Below, in pieces: positions 22,550-30,536 of a stretch of DNA of 64,000 nucleotides (the stretch's first letter is position 1; the number at the start of each line of letters is the position of its first letter). Both the position numbers and the translations under genes were made by a program. Source of the DNA: Burkholderiales bacterium Ga0077544 (GTDB lineage Bacteria > Pseudomonadota > Gammaproteobacteria > Burkholderiales > Burkholderiaceae_D); assembly GCA_001464355.1 (NCBI GenBank), contig LNEU01000033.1, forward strand, positions 1-64,000. Reading direction: 5' to 3'. Under the pieces are notes generated by a model that was not told the DNA's origin, ran no database searches, and saw nothing but the letters and a program-made list of their open reading frames with translations.

Positions 22550-22660
22550 TGCGCATACGGTGCAGCGCGATGCGTTGAGCGATGTACCTTGCACGACAAG
22601 CATGCCTCTGTTTGCCGCGATAGCGCGGCAAACAGAGCGCATATTCTTTTGGAGAAACCC

Positions 22661-23128
22661 ATGAAGTCCCTGGTGGATATCAGCCACATCGAACACAGCA
22701 CCGATGATCTGGAAGCGTCGTTTCCAGTCATGAAGGAGTTGCGCCCGCATCTTAAAGACTACGCAAGCTACGTCGTGCAAATCGCGCATCAGCGCACGCA
22801 AGGCTATCGTCTTTTGGCGGCATGGAGCGACGGTGCCATCGTCGGATTGGCCGGCTATCGCTTGATGGATAATATGTTGTACGGCCGTTTCGTTTATGTC
22901 GATGATCTGGTGGTGACTGCAAGCCTGCACCGTTCAGGACTCGGCGAACGTCTGCTGAATGCGGCACGACAACAGGCGATCGCCTTGCAGTGCGAAAATT
23001 TTGTACTGGATACCGGTTTGCATATGCCACTGGCGCAGCGCTTTTACTTCCGACAAGGCCTGCTTGCAAAAGGCATGCATTTCATACAACCGCTTGCAGA
23101 AAAACACTCACAGGAAACAAACACATGA
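22661..23128 (+). CDS. GNAT-family N-acetyltransferase
   Basis: VDDLVVTASLHRSGLGERLLNAARQQA; ATG at 22661 with GGAG SD. Confidence 0.9.
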   Translation: MKSLVDISHIEHSTDDLEASFPVMKELRPHLKDYASYVVQIAHQRTQGYRLLAAWSDGAIVGLAGYRLMDNMLYGRFVYVDDLVVTASLHRSGLGERLLNAARQQAIALQCENFVLDTGLHMPLAQRFYFRQGLLAKGMHFIQPLAEKHSQETNT

Positions 23129-23751
23129 CACGCATATTGTTATTGAATAGCGGCCCGCACAGCGATGCGAGTCATGGCTACCAGCTTGCGAAGGATGCGA
23201 TTGCCGCGTCCGGCCTGAGCAACGTGCAAATCACCGAACGCGATCTGGTGCAGTCGCCTATCCCGCCGATCGGACGTGACTACGCGCTTGCCGTCACATC
23301 GCACACGCCGCACGACGCACAAGAATTCGCCTGGTCAGAACGGCTGATCGCCGAACTGGAGCAGCATGACCTGCTGTTCATCGTCACGCCCATGCATAAC
23401 TTCACGGTCCCGGCGGCGCTCAAACTGTGGATAGATCACGTGATTCGCATCAATCGCAGCTTCAACTCTACGCCACAAGGCAAGGTGGGTTTGATGAAAG
23501 ACAGGCCGACCTTTGTACTGGTCAGCTCGGGCGGCTTTCATGTCGGCGAACGCGCCAGGCAGGCCGACTTCCTGACACCGTATTTGAAGTATGCGCTGGC
23601 ATCAATAGGCATTAGCGATGTGCATTTTTTCCCGCTGCAAGGCTTGGTGTTCGGTCCGGAAGCCGTCGCGCTGGCAGTCGAGGAAGCCCGTTTGCAATTG
23701 TCTGAAAAATTGTCCCTGGCAGTTGCCGCACCGCAGACCGCAGACAATTAA
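23125..23751 (+). CDS. azoR: FMN-dependent NADH-azoreductase/NAD(P)H quinone oxidoreductase
   Basis: MTRILLLNSGPHSDASHGYQLAKDAI...FIVTPMHNFTVPAALKLWIDHVIR. Confidence 0.88.
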   Translation: MTRILLLNSGPHSDASHGYQLAKDAIAASGLSNVQITERDLVQSPIPPIGRDYALAVTSHTPHDAQEFAWSERLIAELEQHDLLFIVTPMHNFTVPAALKLWIDHVIRINRSFNSTPQGKVGLMKDRPTFVLVSSGGFHVGERARQADFLTPYLKYALASIGISDVHFFPLQGLVFGPEAVALAVEEARLQLSEKLSLAVAAPQTADN

Positions 23752-23902
23752 TCAGGGTGCGCCTCACGACGCAACCAGCAGCTGGAGGTAAGTAAGTACA
23801 AACTCTATACGAAATTTTAATGCGGACAGTGAGAGTGCAGCGACGCCAGGAGACGGGATAGGCAGGACAAACAGGGAAGAAGAATGGGTGGGCGGCTACG
23901 CC

Positions 23903-24034
23903 CTACTTCTTCGCCTTGACCTTGGCGTGGTGGGCCTTGACCATTTCGGCCGCCTCCACCAACAGATACAAACCGCCAAATACCCATAGCGGCAAGATCA
24001 GGCAAAAAAGTGCATAAAGTAAGACGTCCATCAT
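23903..24034 (-). CDS. Putative 43-aa single-TM membrane protein
   Basis: MMDVLLYALFCLILPLWVFGGLYLLVEAAEMVKAHHAKVKAKK; SD GCGAGG ~3-8 nt upstream; one TM plus Lys-rich tail; absent from ORF track because of length. Confidence 0.6.
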   Translation of the reverse strand: MMDVLLYALFCLILPLWVFGGLYLLVEAAEMVKAHHAKVKAKK

Positions 24035-24269
24035 TACCTCGCTGGGGATTGCCGGGCATCGTGCTTGATGGCCGGTACAGTACCGTGCTGGGAAACAGAA
24101 TCTACACGCTTAAATGTACGCATGCCGGCGGCAGGTTTCAAGCCCCTGTCGAAAAATAGCCTTGCGCTTAGGCAAAAGCGCCACAAAATTCATCAGCAGC
24201 ACAGCCTGGTACAGCTAACTACCGCTGACTGCCGCTGCCCAGTGCTGGCCACCTTTGCAACAGGCAAAA

Positions 24270-24297
24270 AAGAGGACGAAAATTTCGTCCTCTTTTT
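24270..24297. terminator. Bidirectional intrinsic terminator
   Basis: AAAAAAGAGGACGAAAATTTCGTCCTCTTTTT. Confidence 0.88.
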
Positions 24298-24330
24298 ACA
24301 ACTGCTATTTCTTGCCACTGCTATTTGCCA

Positions 24331-25656
24331 CTACCAGCCAATCGCCTTCGGCAGCCAGGTCGCAATCTGCGGGAAGAAAAACACCAGTACCAGCGTCAGG
24401 CCCTGCATCGCGATGAAAGGTACAACACCCTTGTAAATATCCCTGGTGGTGACCTCCGGCGGCGCGACCCCCTTCAGATAGAACAGCGCCCAGCCAAACG
24501 GCGGTGTCAGGAAGGATGACTGCAAATTGATCGTGATCAGCATCGCCAGCCATACCGGATCAACACCGTGCGCCAGCATCACCGGCAGGAACAACGGCAC
24601 CGCAATGTAGCTGATCTCGATCCATTCGACAAAGAAGCCCAGCACAAAGATCAGAAACAACATGAACCAGATCGCGGTGTTCACACCACCCGGCAATGTA
24701 GCGAACAAGTCGGTGATCAGATCCTCGCCGTGCAAGCCGCGGAACGACAGTGCAAATACCTGTGCGCACATCAGGATGAACATCATCATCGCAGTGATCT
24801 TGGTCGTATCGCGCACCACATTACGCAGCACTTCCCACGTAAAGCGACGAGAAACAACGGTCACGATAATCGAACCCAGTGCGCCCATGGATGCCGCTTC
24901 GGTTGGCGCAGCAATGCCGCCAACGATGGAACCCAGCACAGAGACCACCAACAGCACTGGCGGCACCACAACCTTGATGAAACGTATCCACAGTTGCTTG
25001 CGGGTGACGCTATCGCGCTCTTCCTGCGAGATTGGCGGCATCATGTTGGGCTTCAACCAGCCCATGAACAGGATGTAGACAATGTAGACCAGTGCCAGCA
25101 ACACACCCGGGCCAACCGCTGCAGCGAACAGCGTACCGACCGACATCTGCATGATGTCCGACAGCAGAATCAGAATCAGACTTGGTGGAATGATTTGCCC
25201 GAGCGTACCGGAGGCGCAAATCACGCCGCACGCCATGCTCTTGTCGTAACCACGTTTGATCAGGGTCGGCAGTGTCAGCAAACCGAGTGTAATGACAGTC
25301 GCGCCGACGATCCCCGTCATTGCCCCCATCAACACACCGAACAGAACGATACCAACCGCCATGCCGCCGCGCAGACGACCAGCAAGGTGACCCATCACAT
25401 CCAGCAAATCATCCGCCAGCCGCGACTTTTCCAGCATCACACCCATGAAGATAAACAGCGGTATCGCCAGCCACTGATAGCCGGTCGCCACGCCGAACAG
25501 ACGTGCCGGCAACAGGTTGAACAAGCCGGGGCCAAAGCCGATAGCGCCGAATACAAAACCGACCGTTGCCAGCGTGATTGCAACCGGCACGCCTATCATC
25601 AGCAGCAGGAAGAATCCCACCAGCATCATGATGGCGAGAATTTCAAATTCAGGCAT
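24331..25656 (-). CDS. TRAP transporter large permease (DctM)
   Basis: Start MPEFEILAIMMLVGFFLLLMIGVPVAITLATVG; DctM family; overlaps dctQ. Confidence 0.93.
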   Translation of the reverse strand: MPEFEILAIMMLVGFFLLLMIGVPVAITLATVGFVFGAIGFGPGLFNLLPARLFGVATGYQWLAIPLFIFMGVMLEKSRLADDLLDVMGHLAGRLRGGMAVGIVLFGVLMGAMTGIVGATVITLGLLTLPTLIKRGYDKSMACGVICASGTLGQIIPPSLILILLSDIMQMSVGTLFAAAVGPGVLLALVYIVYILFMGWLKPNMMPPISQEERDSVTRKQLWIRFIKVVVPPVLLVVSVLGSIVGGIAAPTEAASMGALGSIIVTVVSRRFTWEVLRNVVRDTTKITAMMMFILMCAQVFALSFRGLHGEDLITDLFATLPGGVNTAIWFMLFLIFVLGFFVEWIEISYIAVPLFLPVMLAHGVDPVWLAMLITINLQSSFLTPPFGWALFYLKGVAPPEVTTRDIYKGVVPFIAMQGLTLVLVFFFPQIATWLPKAIGW

Positions 25657-26176
25657 GGGAAGCCCCTTCCTTTTCCTGATGCGTTGCAATCAGCTTGAGC
25701 AGCGCGCCTATCGATTGCAGCAACAGCAAGCCAAACCCGATAGGCAACAATGCCTTGATCGCCCAGCGGAAAGGCAAGCCACCCGGATCGGATGAGATCT
25801 CACCGATTGAATACGATTGCTGCACGTAGTTAATCGACAGCCAGATGACCACGCAGCAGATACCGATCTGCAGTCCCAAAGAAAGCAGATCCACCAGAAA
25901 TTTTGTACGCGCCGAATAATTTGCGTAGAACAAATCCACGCGCACGTTGTCATCTTTCAGCAACGCATAACTCATGCCGAACAGGATGAGTGCACCCATC
26001 AGATGCCATTCCATTTCCTGCGACCAGACCGCGCCGAAGCTGATTGTGTAACGCAGTATTACGTTGACAGTCATGAGTACGATAATCAGCAGAGCCAGCC
26101 ATGAGGTGGCTCTGCCTATCGCATCAATGACCGTCTCGATCGACCGGACGGTCGACCAGATGGCCTTGTTAGTCAT
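25649..26176 (-). CDS. TRAP transporter small permease (DctQ)
   Basis: Four-TM DctQ-like sequence, SFGAVWSQEMEWHLMGALILFGMSYALLKDDNVRVDLFY. Confidence 0.93.
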   Translation of the reverse strand: MTNKAIWSTVRSIETVIDAIGRATSWLALLIIVLMTVNVILRYTISFGAVWSQEMEWHLMGALILFGMSYALLKDDNVRVDLFYANYSARTKFLVDLLSLGLQIGICCVVIWLSINYVQQSYSIGEISSDPGGLPFRWAIKALLPIGFGLLLLQSIGALLKLIATHQEKEGASHA

Positions 26177-26186
26177 GGAAACTCCG

Positions 26187-27290
26187 TTATTTCTGAACCT
26201 TGTTGTGATACGCGGTTTCGCTGTATTTCGACCACGCGTCGTACTTGGTTTTGTAAGCCATGTACGAATCGTTCACCTTCTTGGTCAGCGGATCCTTGGC
26301 AACGGCTTCGGCGAGTACTTTTTTGGTTTCCGAACGCAAGGCTTCGATCACGCTATCCGGCAACGGACGTGCGATGACACCCTGCTTGTTGACCAGATCG
26401 TCCATCGCTTCGGCATTGTTGCGCTGGCACCATGCTTCGCTGATGACGTTGCAGGCAGCTGCTGCATTGGTCACGATAGCTTGCAAGTCCTTCGGCAATT
26501 TGTCCCATGCGGCCTTGTTGATCAACAACTCGGATACAGTCGACGATTCGTGCCAGCCGGTGGTGTAGTAATACTTGGCAGCTTTTTGCAGACCGAGCTT
26601 GCGATCCTGGAAAGGACCGACGAATTCTGCCGCGTCGATTACACCGCGCTCCAGCGCAGGGAAGATTTCGCCGCCTGGCAGCAGCTTGACGTCGACGCCC
26701 AGCTTGGCGTAAACCTTGCCGGCGAGGCCAGGGATGCGCATTTTCAAACCCTTCAAATCGGCAACCGATTTGATTTCCTTCTTGAACCAGCCGGTCATCT
26801 GCACGCCGGTATTACCGCAAGGCATGGCGACCATACCGAAAGGGGCATACACCTCATTCCACAGCGCCAGACCGCCGCCGTCATATAGCCAGCCGTTGAT
26901 ACCCTGGAAATTCAAACCGAAAGGCACTGCCGTAAAGTACTGCGCAGCGAAAGTCTTGCCGGTCCAGAAATAACTATTCGCGTGATTCATCTCGACCGTG
27001 CCGGAACGCACCGCATCAAAACCTTCCAGCGCCGGAATCAACTCACCTGCACCATAGACCTGAATCTTCAAGCGCCCTTCAGACATTTCGGTGATGCGCT
27101 TGGCCAGATCAGTCGCGCTACCCGGACCTTCCATATAGAAAGGCGAGCCTTTTGGATATGCACTCGTCATTTTCCAATTGAATGTGGCTCCCTGCGCCTT
27201 GGCCACCATAGGGAAGGCCATACTCGCGCCCGCTACACCTGCAGCAATACCACTCGATACAAACTTACGTCGGCTGTTTTGCATGATCAT
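26187..27290 (-). CDS. TRAP transporter substrate-binding protein (DctP; TakP-like), Tat-type signal
   Basis: SRRKFVSSGIAAGVAGASM signal; FKKEIKSVADLKGLKMRIPGLAGKVYAKLGVDVKLLPGGEIFPALERGVIDAAEFVGPFQD. Confidence 0.93.
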   Translation of the reverse strand: MIMQNSRRKFVSSGIAAGVAGASMAFPMVAKAQGATFNWKMTSAYPKGSPFYMEGPGSATDLAKRITEMSEGRLKIQVYGAGELIPALEGFDAVRSGTVEMNHANSYFWTGKTFAAQYFTAVPFGLNFQGINGWLYDGGGLALWNEVYAPFGMVAMPCGNTGVQMTGWFKKEIKSVADLKGLKMRIPGLAGKVYAKLGVDVKLLPGGEIFPALERGVIDAAEFVGPFQDRKLGLQKAAKYYYTTGWHESSTVSELLINKAAWDKLPKDLQAIVTNAAAACNVISEAWCQRNNAEAMDDLVNKQGVIARPLPDSVIEALRSETKKVLAEAVAKDPLTKKVNDSYMAYKTKYDAWSKYSETAYHNKVQK

Positions 27291-27393
27291 TTACTCCAAA
27301 AAAGTTACCTAGAAAGAAATCCGCACATGCGTCTTACGTTTTCCATGGTGCATTAATTGTGCCATGTCAGTTTAGGCCGATATTTTCAGAAAT

Positions 27394-27428
27394 GTGCAGT
27401 TTTTAATGCAATATGCAAAAAATTGCAC
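27394..27428. promoter_or_regulatory. Imperfect inverted repeat upstream of TRAP operon (candidate operator)
   Basis: GTGCAGTTTTTAATGCAATATGCAAAAAATTGCAC. Confidence 0.4.
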
Positions 27429-27777
27429 TTGATTGGTGCGGTTAATGTTGTTTTGCACAAGCAATAAGCGCTGGGAAATTAAAGTTTTAGTAGCCGAGCG
27501 GCATACAGAACGGGAAAAAACTGGAAACAGCCACGACGGTGCATGTTCGTTAAAGCAGACAAATTGCCAAAATTATTGCTGGATGCTATTGGGGAAGTCT
27601 TGCGGCGTATCAACAGCCATCGAGGTCAACAGCGGAGTCCGCGCGAACAAAGTTATCGCCGCTGTATGGGCAGATAACTCATTCGTGTGATGTGGGATAA
27701 GAACAAAACCTGCAGGGACAAGACCATCGCAACGATAGCGATGGCCTTCAATCATCAGTGCCCTTGCATAAAACCGA

Positions 27778-30288
27778 TCAGGACTTGGCGCCCTTGCTGC
27801 GCAACTTGATCATCGGCTTGCCGGAAGGGCCGGTCGATGATTTGGATGCAGAACGCGGCGCATCAAAGGATTTGCCGCTAGCAACAGCTGCACGTTTGGA
27901 TACCGGCTTGCCGCCACGCGCCTTGTCGGCCACGCGTCGGTCGCCGCCTTTGCTAGGCGGTGCGATAGTTACGCGCTTGTCCATGGTCTTTTCTTCCATG
28001 GGACGCAAGCCCGAATGGCTGATGCGCAAGGGATTGCCGCCGATAGCAACGTTTTTCAGTTGAGCGAACACTTCATCCGGCATGCCGGCAGGCAGGTCGA
28101 GCAGACTGTGACGTTCGAAGATTTCGATACGGCCAATGTACTTGGCTTCGAGTCCCGCCTCATTCGCAATCGCGCCGACGATGTTGGCCGGCTTGACGCC
28201 GTGATCGTGACCAACTTCGATACGGAAAGCTTCCATCGGTACCGCGCCGGCTTTTTTCTGCGCAGTGCGTTCTTTCTTTTGCGCGCCCGGCTCTTTCTCA
28301 GCTGGTTCGTCGCTGTCAAAACGCTCTGCCTTCGGCGCTGGTGCCGGCGCTACAGCTACCGATGCGGCCACTGGTGCAGGCGCTGGTCGTTCAGCGCGGA
28401 CCGGACGTTCCTTGCTTTCTGCGTAGTCGGTTTTTTCCTTGCGGGCGACCGGTTTGTCGAAAGAGGCTTCTTTTCTTGCCGCTGGTGCCGACGCTGCCGG
28501 TGCTGATGTTGCTGATCCAGCGCCCTCGCCGTCTGCCGTGATGTTCAATTGCTGACCGGCGACCCAGACTTTTTTCAGGTGATCGAGCATGTCGGACGGC
28601 AGGCTGTCCGGCAGATCGAGCGTGCTGTAGTCGTCATAGATTTCGATGCGGCCTATGTATTTGGAATCGAGGTTCGCTTCATTTGCAATCGCCCCGACGA
28701 TATTGCCCGGCTTGACGCCGTGCGCATGGCCGACCTCGATGCGGAAGGTTTGCATACCCTCATCCGGCGCACGCGCGACGCGTTCCCGGCGCGGTGCGGC
28801 TGAACGCTCTGGACGATCACCGCGTTCTGCGCGTTCCGGACGTTCGAATCTTTCCGAGCGTTCAGGGCGGTCCGATCTTTCATTCCTGTCGAACCGTTCT
28901 GCACGTTCAAAACGACCGCCGGAAACCGGCTTCTCGCTGCCCCAGCTTTCACGCGGTGCAGGTTTATTTTTATCGATTACCAGCGGCACATCGCCGCGCG
29001 CCATCTTGGCCAGTGCCGCTGCGATTTCCACTGCAGGCACATTGTGTTCGCGCTCGTACTCTTCAATCAGCGAATGGAAAATTTCCAGTCCGCCGGCGGC
29101 AATCGTTTCTGCAATCTGATCCTTGAACTTCGAGATACGTACATCGTTGACCGCCTCGACGCTAGGCAATTCCAGCACGGAAATAGGTTGGCGCGTCGCG
29201 CGCTCAATGGCTTTCAACAGATTGCGTTCACGCGGCGCGATGAACAGAATCGCCTCGCCGCTGCGACCAGCGCGACCGGTACGGCCGATGCGATGGGTAT
29301 AGCTTTCCGGATCGTGAGGTACGTCGTAGTTAATCACGTGGCTGATGCGCTCAACGTCCAGACCGCGGGCGGCAACGTCCGTCGCCACCAGGATGTCGAT
29401 CTTGCCATCCTTCAGTTGCTGAATCGTGCGCTCGCGTTGCTGCTGTTGAATGTCGCCGTTAATTGCCGCAGCGGAGAAACCGCGCGCCTGCAATTTGCTG
29501 GCCAATTCTTCGGTACCCAGTTTGGTACGCGCAAAGATGATCATGCCGTCGAAGGTTTCGGCTTCCAGAATACGGGTCAATGCTTCCAGCTTTTGCATGC
29601 CGCTGACCAGCCAGTAACGCTGGCGAATATTGTCGGCGGTGCCGGTCTTCGCAGCGACGGTAATCAAGTCAGGATCGCGCAAGTACGTGGTCGCGATGCG
29701 CTTGATCGCAGACGGCATGGTCGCCGAGAACAAGGCGGTCTGACGCGATTCCGGCGTCTTTTGCAGGATCGTTTCCACATCGTCGATAAAGCCCATGCGC
29801 AGCATCTCGTCGGCTTCATCCAGCACCATGGTCTTGATCTTCGACAGATCCAGCGAGCCTTTTTCCAGATGGTCGATCACGCGACCCGGGGTACCGACGA
29901 CGACATGCACGCCACGACGCAAGGCGCTTAACTGCGAACCGTAGCTCTGGCCGCCATAAATCGGCAACACGTGAAAACCGGGAATATGCGTCGCATAACG
30001 CTGAAAAGCCTCCGCCACCTGGATCGCCAGCTCACGCGTAGGTGCCAGCACCAGCGCTTGCGGCGTGGTTTGCCTGATATCGATACGGGCAAGAATAGGC
30101 AGCGCAAAAGCCGCCGTTTTACCGGTACCAGTCTGCGCCTGCCCCAGCACGTCGCGGTTATTCAACAGCAGCGGAATCGTGGCCGCCTGAATCGGCGATG
30201 GTGACTCGTAACCCAGCTCTTTCAGCACGCGCAACAGCGGCTCGCTCAGGTTAAGGTCGGCAAATAGGGGGAAGGATGCTTCAGACAT
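27778..30288 (-). CDS. deaD: DEAD-box RNA helicase (DeaD/CsdA type) with two DbpA-like RNA-binding domains
   Basis: AQTGTGKTAAF, DEADEML, SAT, HRIGRTGRAGR; two copies of FRIEVGHxHGVKPxNIVGAIANEAxLxxKYIGRIEI. Confidence 0.95.
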   Translation of the reverse strand: MSEASFPLFADLNLSEPLLRVLKELGYESPSPIQAATIPLLLNNRDVLGQAQTGTGKTAAFALPILARIDIRQTTPQALVLAPTRELAIQVAEAFQRYATHIPGFHVLPIYGGQSYGSQLSALRRGVHVVVGTPGRVIDHLEKGSLDLSKIKTMVLDEADEMLRMGFIDDVETILQKTPESRQTALFSATMPSAIKRIATTYLRDPDLITVAAKTGTADNIRQRYWLVSGMQKLEALTRILEAETFDGMIIFARTKLGTEELASKLQARGFSAAAINGDIQQQQRERTIQQLKDGKIDILVATDVAARGLDVERISHVINYDVPHDPESYTHRIGRTGRAGRSGEAILFIAPRERNLLKAIERATRQPISVLELPSVEAVNDVRISKFKDQIAETIAAGGLEIFHSLIEEYEREHNVPAVEIAAALAKMARGDVPLVIDKNKPAPRESWGSEKPVSGGRFERAERFDRNERSDRPERSERFERPERAERGDRPERSAAPRRERVARAPDEGMQTFRIEVGHAHGVKPGNIVGAIANEANLDSKYIGRIEIYDDYSTLDLPDSLPSDMLDHLKKVWVAGQQLNITADGEGAGSATSAPAASAPAARKEASFDKPVARKEKTDYAESKERPVRAERPAPAPVAASVAVAPAPAPKAERFDSDEPAEKEPGAQKKERTAQKKAGAVPMEAFRIEVGHDHGVKPANIVGAIANEAGLEAKYIGRIEIFERHSLLDLPAGMPDEVFAQLKNVAIGGNPLRISHSGLRPMEEKTMDKRVTIAPPSKGGDRRVADKARGGKPVSKRAAVASGKSFDAPRSASKSSTGPSGKPMIKLRSKGAKS

Positions 30289-30354
30289 AATTACTCACAA
30301 GAATGGTCGTATCGCGGAAATGCGAAAGATGGGGCGTAGTTTACTCTGTTGCGA

Positions 30355-30374
30355 CATCAATTTTAAAATTGATG
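30355..30374. promoter_or_regulatory. Perfect 20-bp palindrome upstream of deaD
   Basis: CATCAATTTTAAAATTGATG. Confidence 0.45.
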
Positions 30375-30486
30375 CTTTTTGACGCTCGATTCACTAGCAA
30401 TACTTTGGCAATACCAGAAAAGTCGAGTAATTCCAAAAGTATGATTTCAAGTTTTCTTTTTCTCAACTCAAGCCAGTAAAACAAAA

Positions 30487-30510
30487 ACTGGACATAAAAT
30501 TATGTCCAGT
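30487..30510 (-). terminator. Intrinsic terminator of the STAND-like gene (minus strand)
   Basis: ACTGGACATAATTTTATGTCCAGT followed by TTTTGTTTT on the minus strand. Confidence 0.8.
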
Positions 30511-30536
30511 CTTGTATAAGAAATTTATTCAGCACT

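Noticed and set aside
24568-25698. 376-aa plus-strand ORF
   Set aside because: Antisense to dctM; extreme His/Gln/Asn/Arg bias, no recognisable domain
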